Source: Histomonas meleagridis (Eukaryota; Parabasalia; Tritrichomonadida; Dientamoebidae). Taken from it: a DNA stretch of 64,000 nucleotides. Below the pieces are notes generated by a model, which was not told the DNA's origin, did no database searches, and saw only the letters and a program-made list of their open reading frames with translations. The stretch lies in NCBI GenBank assembly GCA_020186115.1, contig WSYJ01000113.1:62001-126000 (forward strand). Reading direction: 5' to 3'. The first letter of the stretch is position 1; each line of letters begins with the position of its first letter. The position numbers were made by a program, and so were the translations under genes. Below are positions 46,413 to 56,700 of the stretch, one piece after another.

Positions 46413-46606
46413 AAAACTTTAAGCTCCAAACACTAAAATCTACATAGGATTAACAACAAAACACTAAAATCCACATAGTATTAACAACAACTCAGCCGGA
46501 TTCATGCATCACACATTTAAAAAATAAATGTCATCATGAATTTAAATATATTTAATTACTTTCAATCAAAACCAACCGATTTATGAAAATCAATCGCGTT
46601 TACACC

Positions 46607-46684
46607 GTTCATCCTTTAGTTTATGTAGCGCGAGTGGGAGCGAGTGCGTAGCACGAAGCTCACATAGCGCTGTGTGTGTGTGTG
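46607..46684. repeat. Right terminal inverted repeat of the 22-kb element
   Basis: Reverse complement reads AGCGCTATGTGAGCTTCG...CTCGCGCTACATAAAC, matching the left end, followed outward by (TG)n. Confidence 0.7.
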
Positions 46685-47090
46685 GTTTATCAGGTATTTT
46701 ATGTGAAATAAGTATATTATTAACTTCATTGTTGGTTGATTCATATAGAAATGCATGATACCATCTACCGAAATTACTCTCTAATTGAGTTAAATGAATC
46801 TCTAGATAATGAATATTATTAGTAATTGGTGGCTTTTTATTATCAATAATTGGTATTGATACTTTGATATTTCTTTGTTTGAAGAATTCAATCAATTCTT
46901 TATGTACAAAATAGAAATCTTGAAAATTTTTATGTTTGATAATCATGCCAATTGGCTTAATTATAAAATTGTTAAAATTGCCAAGTTTGTCATCTTTTGG
47001 TTCAAAAAATAAAGCAACCGCTGTAGCATCTGGATCTTTTTCTTTGATAAAATCGGCTAGCTTTGTAACAGAATAGTAGTCTGAATTCAT
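46685..47090 (-). CDS. Unknown protein fragment next to the element
   Basis: About 135 codons from MNSDYYSVTKLADF to the element boundary; the last 30 codons of the open frame (HTHTALCELR...) are element sequence. Contains AVALFFEPKDDK, IGMIIKHKNFQDF and LESNFGRWYHAFLYES. No family recognised. An open frame upstream in another phase (47002-47229) suggests that the true start may be further left and frameshifted. It is probably truncated by the insertion. Confidence 0.35.
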
Positions 47091-47410
47091 AAAGAGTGAA
47101 GTGATTAAGTGACATTTTTATGATTGTGTATTTTGGCCATTCGTTCATTGAAATAAGTTTGCCATGCGACCAAACAATAACCGTCGCTTTTTGACTACTA
47201 ACCTCCGACCAAATAATAACCGGGGACAATTTGTGCTGGTTATACGAGGTTTTTGATAGGTTTATGCGAAAAGTGGTGCTAAAAGTGCTATCGTCCCTAT
47301 GAAAAAGTTTCGCGTTCTCTCAAAATTGAATGCTCATTCAAATTTTCTATCGAATTGTATGGCTCACAAAAATCATTTTGATTTTTGTTGCGAGCGGAGC
47401 GAGCACACTC

Positions 47411-47487
47411 GGGGGATTGGAGGGGTCTTCGACCTCCGGAGGGGTCCGAAGGGCACCTCCGGAGGTCGAAGACCCCGGAAATCCCCC
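47411..47487. repeat. GC-rich perfect hairpin
   Basis: Arms 47422-47442 and 47456-47476 (GGGGTCTTCGACCTCCGGAGG type) pair perfectly over 21 bp around 13 bases. GGGGGATT and AATCCCCC extend the stem outside. It is strikingly GC-rich for this window and lies 280 bases upstream of the E2 gene. Confidence 0.9.
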
Positions 47488-47753
47488 AGTGAAAAAGTGA
47501 AAACTAAAGGTCGGGAATGATCACGAAAACCCTGGAGGCCGACCGCATTATATACCTACCTTAGTTGCACTGCTCATTTAATTGAATGAAAAACGATCAT
47601 TCTCCTTTTTTAAACGGTCATTATATATAAAGTGTTGTTTCATTTTTTACAATTGAATTGTTTTTGATCGTCTATATTCAATTTTATATCGCCTATCAAT
47701 TCAAAAAGTCATAAAACTTCGTTACTAAACATAAAAAGTAGCACGGTGACCAA

Positions 47754-48200
47754 ATGGCACAAAGAAAACTTTCAAATGAGTTCAAAAAGGTTCAAGCATC
47801 CACGGAGGGCATTTCAGCAGAACTCGTTGGTGGAGATCTTTTTCATTGGAAAGCACACATAAAAGGGCCAGAAGGTTCTCCTTATGAAGGTGGTGATTTC
47901 ATTATTGATATGAAATTCCCATTTGATTATCCCCTCAAGCCACCACAGTGCAATTTTGACACTAAAGTTTACCACCCAAATGTTGGCTCGCATGGTGAAA
48001 TTTGTCTTGACATTTTATCTAAAAGTTGGACCCCAATAGAAAATGCAACAAAGGTTCTTCTGTCTTTGTACTACTTGCTTTCAACTCCAGATCCTGATGA
48101 TTCATTATCAGCTGAAATAGCTGCTCAATATAAAGATGATCGTGCTGCCTTTACTCAAAAAGCAAAGGAATGGACTGAGATTTATGCTAAACCACAGTAA
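47754..48200 (+). CDS. Ubiquitin-conjugating enzyme E2 (UBC4/UbcH5-like)
   Basis: 148 residues, the normal length for this class. HPN at 74-76 and catalytic Cys84 in GEICLDIL are present; the UBC fold start (RKLSNEFKKVQ) and the WTPIENATKVLLSLYYLLSTP helix region match the family. It takes ubiquitin from E1 and passes it to substrates with E3 ligases in cytosol and nucleus. The start is supported by the conserved N-terminal helix. The stop reads TAAA, which could serve as a trichomonad-type poly(A) signal. TCATAA about 45 bases upstream could be an initiator. Intact. Confidence 0.97.
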   Translation: MAQRKLSNEFKKVQASTEGISAELVGGDLFHWKAHIKGPEGSPYEGGDFIIDMKFPFDYPLKPPQCNFDTKVYHPNVGSHGEICLDILSKSWTPIENATKVLLSLYYLLSTPDPDDSLSAEIAAQYKDDRAAFTQKAKEWTEIYAKPQ

Positions 48201-48578
48201 AATCAAAAAATGCGAAATTTCCATGAGTCATTACAAATTCCGTCAAAAGATTTATAATAAATCTTCATCTATTTATAACCCCATCTCTTTTTGCTGCTTA
48301 TTAATTTTCTTTATACATCATTTAAATTATTTATAAAAAAGTTTTGAGAAATAATTTAAAGTATTCAAAATTATAAGAATTCTTTAATAAATACGATGCT
48401 ACACCCTAAACAAACTTTAAAATTTTAAATTTGAACACATTTTAGAAATCAATAATTGATTTCTTCGGATTCTGTTTTTAAACGGAATAACACACAAAAC
48501 CCAACCAAACGTGATACCAATAAATTACCAGATATATCTTTTCGGTATTTTAATGTTAAATTTCTAAATAATAATAAT

Positions 48579-49301
48579 TTATGTTTTATTAACAATTGGT
48601 ATGGCTGGCTTTACCTTGCTCTGTATGTTTTGGAAGTAAGGGTCAAATTTTCCAGAAGCAGCATCTGTTGCTAACTTATGTAAAAATTCCCCAAATTTTT
48701 CTATAGTTTCAGAAGACATAAGAGAAAAAACAATGCTCAGTGAATCGTCATTGATTTCTATCACTTCGGGCTGGAGAGAAGAAAGAAATGAAAGTGCCCG
48801 AAGAATTAATGATGGAGATGTAATTAATTTCATGTAATTTGCTATCTCCTCGTCAATTTTAGGTACTTTATTTAACGCATATGCCACTGGAGAGCGATCT
48901 GTATTGTCATTCTGAATTTGAAATGATGGAATGTTTTTCGATATGTATTGATTTAAATTGTACTCTAATAACTCAAATTTTATAATGGTAGGACAAAGTA
49001 ATGGAGAAAGTTCCCAAAGTAACTGATTTAATTCATCCATTAATTGACGAGCTGCTACAACACGAAGTGGATGCCCTGATTTTTTAGAAACACTACTGGA
49101 AAGCAAATCATGCATATCGGAAATCCAATGACTTGCTGATGTATAAAGTCCCCTATGAAGTTTTTCTTCAATAATGGAAAGAGATAATGGTTCATTTAAA
49201 GAAACTGTAAATTCATTTATGTCCCAAAATATTTTTGCAATAGGCCTTGAAACTATTTTCTGCAATATAAGGTCGCAGAGTTGAAGTTGGTTTTGGTTCA
49301 T
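48579..49301 (-). CDS. Bromodomain-like protein
   Basis: 240 residues. Residues 9-75 resemble a bromodomain: LCDLILQKIVSRPIAKIFW, then NEPLSLSIIEEKLHRGLYTS and WISDMHDLL, i.e. helices Z/A/B around 'P(L/M)xLxxIxxKLxxxxY'. The acetyl-lysine Asn region is not obvious. The C-terminal half is helical with FSLMSSETIEKFGEFL. It is likely a small chromatin reader, but divergent. Convergent with the E2 gene, with about 380 bases between the two stops. Intact frame. Confidence 0.55.
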   Translation of the reverse strand: MNQNQLQLCDLILQKIVSRPIAKIFWDINEFTVSLNEPLSLSIIEEKLHRGLYTSASHWISDMHDLLSSSVSKKSGHPLRVVAARQLMDELNQLLWELSPLLCPTIIKFELLEYNLNQYISKNIPSFQIQNDNTDRSPVAYALNKVPKIDEEIANYMKLITSPSLILRALSFLSSLQPEVIEINDDSLSIVFSLMSSETIEKFGEFLHKLATDAASGKFDPYFQNIQSKVKPAIPIVNKT

Positions 49302-49439
49302 TAGACATAACGGTCATTATTGTAAACAAAGATAGTCAAACTTGGCACAAAGGGTGATTAAATTGGCAAACTAAAAGTGACGTGGTTTGTGTACGTTTAT
49401 TTTTTGATAAAACTATAGAAAATTGAATTGAATTTCTTT

Positions 49440-50072
49440 TCAATTGTTTTTTTCAATGGTTTTTTTTCTTTGATATAACAAAAGGTACGAAAAGATAAAA
49501 GGGGATTAACCCAAAGGATTGTAAGTTATGCTTTATTTACAAATGATTTCATATAACCCAAACAATATTTATATAAATGAAAATTACAAATTAATTAGCG
49601 TTTTTTATTATGAGCAAAAATCGACAACAAAATGAGCAGGCTGTATCAATTTGATCTATTTTCATTGGAAAGATGGACCGCTTCTGCATTTTCAGGAGAA
49701 AAATTATTTGAAGCAGTCAACAAAGAATGAATAGAGGTTTGAATCTATGATAAGATCACAAGATGTTTCATATTTATGTTATAATATTATGTAGACAAAA
49801 TTGAACCATATAAACTGTTTTGAATGAAAAACAGGTGGTGCAAATTTTGCTCCAGGCTCTTGCATTTAGCGCCAGATGACGTGTTGGTTTAAAAACACCA
49901 TCTTCCCAATCCGTTGTTCAAAAATTAAGTTGTTCGACTTCATTATATGATATCTGTTTCTTGCATATGTTTACGAGAGGGCCTTGGTAGACATTGTTCA
50001 CTGTTCCCTAAAAACTGGGTAAGTTGTGTTTTTTAAATCTCTCTTTATACGCATCGGATAATTGAATGGAAA
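49440..50072. other. No gene seen
   Basis: A/T-rich spacer between the bromodomain-like gene and the MITE. A few short frames only. Confidence 0.35.
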
Positions 50073-50088
50073 CTTCTTGACAAAAAGT

Positions 50089-50804
50089 GTTGTGTAGGAA
50101 AATTCTCAAAATCATTCAATTTATGAGTAAACTATTCAAGCTAAAATTTTCACTCTATCGTACTAGCGACCGTTAGAGGCGGAAGAACGACCCTCGTTGA
50201 AGCAGCAAATGCAGATTAAATTTAATTTGGCAATTCAGAGCTGAATCTCATAAATACAATGATGAATATTTTTTATCTATTATAGATGATAATTTTATAT
50301 AATACAATACAATTTTTAATAAATCAGAATTCTCTCTAGAAAGTTTGTAACAAAATATATAATACAAAGTAAAATTTATGAATTCCTTGAAAAAGTGCAA
50401 TTCAAAATATTTTAGCAAAAGTTAAAAGCATACAGTGATACAAAAAATGTGAAAATTTAGTGAAAAGAACTGAAGATCCTTGTGGACCACCCCAAAACCG
50501 TTAACAATCGGAATACACATGAAACTATTATACAAAGGTGTAAAATAGAATTCAACAATATCTTACACACAAAAAGTTGAAGGGTTCATTAATCAATTTG
50601 TTTCACATGAGACAAAACGAGTATACAACTCTACAACAAATTTTTTTATGCGAGCGCCGAAGGCGCGAGCGGTTGTGATCGTATTTCACTGAAAAAGCCC
50701 CGGGTTTTCAGTGAAATACGATCACAACCGCAGGGATGGGTTGGAATGTGATTGAATAGTTTACATCGAAATTGAATGATTTTTGAGAATTTCCGTACAT
50801 AACA
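50089..50804. mobile_element. MITE, 716 bp, with long target duplication
   Basis: Terminal repeats GTTGTGTAGGAAAATTCTC and the reverse complement of GTTATGTACGGAAATTCTC. It is flanked by CTTCTTGACAAAAAGT at 50073-50088 and 50805-50820, a perfect 16-bp (or 17 with a shared A) duplication. It carries the GCGGTTGTGATCG hairpin (50669-50731) and GCGAGCGCCGAAGGCGCGAGC. Inverted relative of 16277-16980. No coding frame. Confidence 0.85.
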
Positions 50805-50839
50805 CTTCTTGACAAAAAGTTTAAACCCCAAAACACTTC

Positions 50840-51338
50840 TTGTTGATGACAGTTGTTATCTTTGGTATTTATGATATTATTGAAGGTCAAGTGTTCCCAT
50901 GGTATCAAATATTAGAAGTAATCCCTTTTCTACATTTCATTATCGTCGCTATTTTAATTACTACCAAATCTGGGTCAAATATTTTCTTGAATTATATCAT
51001 TGCAATGATATTTTTAATCGTACTTGGAGTCGTTGTTTCGATTCTAGTTCTTTTGTTTTTGGAAAAAAAAAAAAATTCGAACGTTTGCACTAGTTCAGCT
51101 TTTAATTGGAACACTGATGAAATTTTTTCAAATTGCAGTTTCATCAGCTTTAGTTTCTAACACGAAAAGAAAAGATATTTGTTCCTTTATTTCTCACTGT
51201 GAATATGTTGAAAATATATCACGAGGTGCAGGAATTGATTCACTTGTTATCTCATGTCTTTTCTTCTTGGTTGGCTTTTGTTTATTGATGAGACGGATTT
51301 ATATTAATTATATTAAATCCCCATACCAAAAAACCTGA
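50840..51338 (+). pseudogene. Small multi-span membrane protein, frame split in a poly-A run
   Basis: The first frame (50840 on) has hydrophobic segments around EVIPFLHFIIVAILI and LNYIIAMIFLIVLGVVVSIL, then runs into 13 A residues at about 51062-51074. Another frame then continues with a possible third segment (FALVQLLIGTLM), a loop (RKDICSFISHCEYVEN) and SLVISCLFFLVGFCLL. One protein of about 165 residues with four membrane segments is likely, with a one-base slip in the A run (real or error). It starts 20 bases after the MITE target duplication, so the promoter or the first exon-like part may have been displaced. Confidence 0.45.
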
Positions 51339-51439
51339 AATAATAAAACAATATTATAATTTTTTAAAATTTCTATGCATTAATAATTTATGTAAAAATA
51401 AAAATAAATATTAAATCAATCAAACAAATGATTAGGCAT

Positions 51440-53025
51440 TAAAATTGATGGATTAGAAGAATTAATACAAATGTCAAAAGAGAATACAATTTTAAATATT
51501 AATGAAGATCAACTTTAATTTATTGAAGAATCTGATTCATATATTGAAACTAATCCAATACTTTCAATGAAGAAAATCATTGAAGGATTATGGAACTTTT
51601 ATTCAGCAAATGAAAATATTTATGAACGTTGTTATCAAATTCTACAAAAAACATATGAAAAATTAGGAAGAATTCCTTTAAATGATTTTATACCAACAAC
51701 TTATATATATTCAAAACGAAGTCAACTTAATACAATGATATTTGAGCCTTTTTTTGATTGTGATTGTTTTATGATAAAGATCTTAATAATCATTTTTTCA
51801 TTGATTTATCAACTTATAAATTCTTTAAATCAACTTATGCTAAAATCACTGATGGTTTAATGAGTATAAATGATCTTAAACATGAAATATTAACAAACGA
51901 AACAAGTGTAATTCATCCTGCATTTAGAAGCACATTCTTTTTACAAGAAGAACAATGACAAATTTTATCTGATAACAAAAGCATTTATACAATAAATGAA
52001 GGAATTAACACAAACTCAAATGAAATATGACGGAAGAAAACATTTATTTATTAAGAAAACAAATCGAATTCTCAAAATTTAGAGGATTTTATAATTATGA
52101 AAGTTTCAGTACGGAAAGTACATGTGCAATGATGCACCAATAATTAATGATAGTTATTCACAAGCAGTTCAAAATTTCCAAAATAAATTTAATAAATTTT
52201 AAAAAAGAAGATCACCAATTGATAAAGCGAATGAAGTTAAATTCGAAAGTCTTAAATTTCAATTTGATCAAATTTTACCATTAAAATGTATATTAACAAA
52301 TGTTATTAAATGTAAAGAAGTAGAATGGGTTAACTTATTAAAATTTGGTTCAATTTATATACAATTTATATCACAATGTGACACATTTATTCGAAATATA
52401 TATACATCAAAAATATTAAACAAAATATTATGATATTATTAAAAGTTTCTTTATACAACAACAAATTGCAATTTTATTAGAAACAGTTAAAGAATTTCAT
52501 GTAAAATATTCATCAAAAGTCGTTTCTAACGAAGATGCTAAATTCATTATTAATCTTCGAGATTATCAAGGAGCTAATAGAGAATTATTGTACAAAAAAT
52601 TTATTACACTGCATTATCATATGTTCGAACAATTCATAATAATTTAGGAAAAGAAACACAAAAAATGTTTTATGAAAAGCTTAAAGATGATACTGTTGTA
52701 GAAATGTATGGAAAGAAATATGTTAGTAAGCGCATAAATGTTTTATGAAAAGCTTAAAGATGATACTGTTGTAGAAATGTATGGAAAGAAATATGTTAGT
52801 AAGCGCATAAATGATTCCGTAAAGTTTAATGCTCGTACGTAGTCAAATATGGTAAGGTACATGATTTGGAAACACATTTCTTCCCTTACATAGCATTAAA
52901 ACAAAATCTTCGATCCAATGCATTACCAATATTTCAAAGATAAAAATTGTACAAGTAATTGTACAAAGAATTTTACAAGGTATTACACTTATACAATCAC
53001 TGATTGCAATAAAACATCTGGTTGT
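51440..53025 (+). pseudogene. Decayed helical protein gene
   Basis: Pieces in several frames: IEESDSYIETNPILSMKKI through FIPTTYIYSKRSQ (51520-51745), STYAKITDGLMSINDLKHEI (51800-51950), then EFHVKYSSKVVSNEDAKFII (52490-52560). It is mostly helical and charged. It includes a 73-bp direct duplication (52663-52735, 52736-52808), which is not a multiple of three. Not recognised; possibly a former member of a large trichomonad repeat family. Confidence 0.4.
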
Positions 53026-53029
53026 GTAA

Positions 53030-53188
53030 ATGGAGGAATCGATTTCTAGGGCAGTCGTGGAGACTTATAATTGTTTAGATGCTTATGAAGCTCAGAATGA
53101 TGCTGTATCTGAAAGAAAAAGGCTGAAAAGACAAATGAAAAGATTGGAAGAAGAGAGAGAAAGAGAGAAACTTCGTCAAATGCTTTAA
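53030..53188 (+). CDS. 52-residue helical micro-protein
   Basis: ATG at 53030 opens MEESISRAVVETYNCLDAYE, ending with a strongly charged helix (RKRLKRQMKRLEEEREREK) before TAA. The composition differs from the AT-rich junk around it, and the first half looks amphipathic. Too short for a family call. It could be a real small gene or the last piece of the decayed gene before it. Confidence 0.35.
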   Translation: MEESISRAVVETYNCLDAYEAQNDAVSERKRLKRQMKRLEEEREREKLRQML

Positions 53189-53189
53189 G

Positions 53190-53725
53190 TTCAGGTAAAA
53201 AATTTTTTTTCTAATGAAACGATATCACTTAACATTACTTGCAGCACTTTTCGATCAGTTTTTTCTCTGATGATTGGGTAGAACTATGTTCAAAAAGTGA
53301 AACCGATACACTTTTTTCTCTCAGTAAAATCTTTAGAAAAAGATTTTGAAATGGTATAATTGTTGATGCTTTCATTTCTGGTATCATTACTTAAATCTCC
53401 TGTTGAAATCAAATGTAGTTTTTTTAAACTAACATTAATATTTTTATTTGCTTTTTTTTAGTTTCCATTCGATATAAAAAATTGACCGCCCCAGGATAAA
53501 GCCGTTTATTTTTTTTCGGTTTTACTTGAGCGTGTCATGCGTTCTCTTTCTATATCGACAATAAATGATAACCACAATTTACTCATACAGCATTCGGTAT
53601 GTTACATTATTTTATTATTACAATAAGATTTTATACTACTGAATTGAGATCATAAACAATGCGATCTCATCCATTATCAAAAGTTAAAATACATTTTAAA
53701 TTTTTTTTTTAACATTTAAATAATC
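53190..53725. other. No gene seen
   Basis: Intergenic spacer before the convergent helicase gene. Nothing recognisable. Confidence 0.4.
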
Positions 53726-56700
53726 CTAAAACCCAAATTCTTTCCCGAGCGGATCTAATGGCTTCACGTTCATCGGCAATGCCAACTTTGCCCCTTTGCA
53801 TATTACCCTCCAGTTTTCCACTTCCACCATAATTTCTTCCAATGTCTTCATTCGCTCACTGATGTTTTCTTTCTCCTTTTTACTTATTCTTAGTAACTCG
53901 TCGACTTTTTCGTTATCCAACTGTATCATCGACATCACTTTACTTATTTTATCCCATAATTCGATCAAATTTTCGACAGTTTCATTAGAATCAAAAGAAC
54001 TTTGTGTTATAATTGTGTAATCATTCTTTAGGAAATACGATTGCCGTAAGTTATATGCTTTACCATATTCATTTCTTGCGTTTATAAAGTCATTTACTTT
54101 CTGTTTTGTTAATTTAATTGTATCATTTAATAAGTCCTTTTCGATAATATCAGCAATTGTTAACGCTGTTAAAGGAATATCATTAGCTGAATATTGAAGA
54201 AATTGTTTTGTTACTTCTGACGTCGGCGGAATGTTTGTGACTTTTTGTACAAAATGATTATATGCCCATGGAAAGTTCTTTTCGCCATTACATATTTCTT
54301 CAATTGCATTTTCGACATATTCGCCTTTATATTTCATTGTTTTGAATATTCGTTTTAACCCAAATACATTTGTATAACTTATTAAATTTATTTCATTTGT
54401 TTGCTCATAAATAGTTGAAACTTGTCCATCGATAATTCGTTTCATGTTTGGATTAATACCATTTTCAATAAGTAATTCAATATCATTTGTAAAATCAAAT
54501 GTTAATATTGTAATGTTTGGATGTTCAAATAATTGTTTTGATAAGTTAAAATATGTTGAATCAAATTCATTTGTTTGTTTTGTATAATAAAATGCAATTA
54601 CTCCTTCTTTATTTCCGATTGATGGAATTGGTTTAAGATTTTTACCAAATAAATCATAATCTTCATCAAAAACTTCTCCAAATTGGATACAAACTGATTC
54701 TGTATCATATGATATTGTAATATGTTTACCTTCATTTAATTTATTAAGAAGTGTATTAACATAATCTTTGAAATATTGAACATCTTCTTCGTCATCTGGC
54801 CATAATATTCGATTATTAGCATTTGTTATTGAAGATTTAACTTCTTTAAGATTAAATCCAACGTTTGGGTCTTCGCTTGGCATTTTTTCAATAAACATTT
54901 CAAAATCTTCTTTAGGTTTCTTAAATGTTATAATTAATTTATTACTATCATCTCTTTGTTGGATTGATATCATTAATGATAGATCTTTACTAAATGATTC
55001 TCCAACTTTTTGTTCTATATATTTGAACAAAGAATTCCATTTATCATTTAATGATAATGTAAATCGATCACCAACGATAATTAATCCTCTTTTAGCACGT
55101 GTAATTGCTACATTTAATCTTCGCATATCAGATAAAAAGCCAATTTCTCCATCTGAATTAGAACGGACACAACTAATTATTATATAATCTCGTTCACTTC
55201 CTTGGAAACTATCAACAGTTGAAATCTTTATTTGATTTTTATAATAATAAACTTCGAATTTCTTTTGTAAACATTGTACTTGTAATGAATAAAATGCAAT
55301 TATTCCAATTTCTGTTGGTTGAACTTTATCTTTTTTAATCATACGATTAACAATTGATTGTATTAAATTCGCTTCTGTTTCATTTTTATATGATAAAGTT
55401 TTTGAATTTCTTGATTCTTCACCTTGAATATTATAAAATGTAATTGGCATTTTAATGTTAGTAATATTACTTCGACGATCTTGTGCAGTAATTCCATTAT
55501 GAATTTGTCCATAATAAAATTCTTGATTTGGAAACTTACTTATTAATGGATGCATTCGGAATTGGACATCTAACATTGTATAATCCATATTGCGATGAAT
55601 TAATCGTGTGAATAAACTTGATACATAACGTTTCCGATGTTGAAGTGAAGGTGATAAAACTGGTTCAAGTTGTTTTTGATCACCAACTAAAATAATTTTA
55701 TTTGGATAATGTACAAATGGAATTATTGCGGACATTTCAATTGCTTGTGTAGCTTCATCTATGATGACAGTATCGAATAATAAATCTTTTATCGATGAAT
55801 TCATTGATGATTCTAATGTAGTTACTACAACATCAGATTCATATGCAATATTAATTCCAATTTCATCACTTAAATTATTTATAATCTGATTAAATGGTAA
55901 ATGATAATCCCATGCATTCAGGATTAATTCTTGAAGTTTCTTTCCTTTTTTACTATTCCGCGTTAAACATTGATAAAAAAGTGTTTGTTTTAATATATTA
56001 TTTGCTCTTTCAAAACTTAATCGATTATTAATTTTATATTTGTCTGATGATACCCAAACAATTTTCTTATTAAGTGCTTTAACAGGTGGAATTAAGAAAT
56101 CTAAAAGATTCATTAAAGATACATTTGTTTGACTACATACTAAAATTCGCTTTTTATTTTGTGTTTGTTTTCGTAAAAAATTTACGACGATTGAAGCAAT
56201 TGTTGCTGTTTTACCACATCCAGGAGGCCCTTGAATTAAAGTGATTGTATTTGATAATGCTTTTTTAATAGCTTCTTCTTGTGTATATGTAGGATCAAAC
56301 TTTAAACGTGAAGGATTATCAATTCCTGTTAAATCTTTATAATCAGAGAAATCAAAACTTGCATCAATATCTTCATATACATCATTTTCGTTTGGGTTTT
56401 TATAAATAATAAAATCACGAAGTCTACTTTGCGTATTTAATACCAATTGAGATAACGCTATTATTCTTCGTCTATATATTACTGAGTTTGGTTCAAAATC
56501 AATTGTATAAGTTATTCGATCTTTCTTTTCATAATCTGGTGGCGAATTTTTTGTTGATAATTTAAGTGATACTGTTACTATGTTTTTTTCAATATTTATA
56601 ATTTTACCTTTCATCATGTTGAATTTCCTTTCAGCATTATCCCATGTGATTTTAACAACATCATTTAAAAAAAGATAATTAGTAGCCGAAAATGAATTAA

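Larger units (their letters stand above)
24528..46671. mobile_element. 22-kb palindromic element with Prim-Pol/SF3 helicase and RuvC-like resolvase
   Basis: Delimited by inverted ends AGCGCTAT...GCGCTACATAAA (left 24528 on, right reverse complement ending at 46671), each preceded outward by (CA)n. It interrupts the 5' end of retroelement copy 1 on the left and runs into an unrelated frame on the right, without a clear target duplication. Contents: a unique left segment with an SF3 helicase, an inverted repeat with replication genes in both arms, a 470-bp spacer and a unique right segment with a coiled-coil protein. AG...CT termini and gene types recall Polinton-like elements or viruses, but no pPolB, integrase, ATPase or capsid is recognisable. 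Confidence 0.7.

Noticed and set aside
24528-46671. Classical Maverick/Polinton
   Set aside because: Size and AG...CT ends fit, but no protein-primed polymerase B, integrase, packaging ATPase, protease or capsid gene could be seen.
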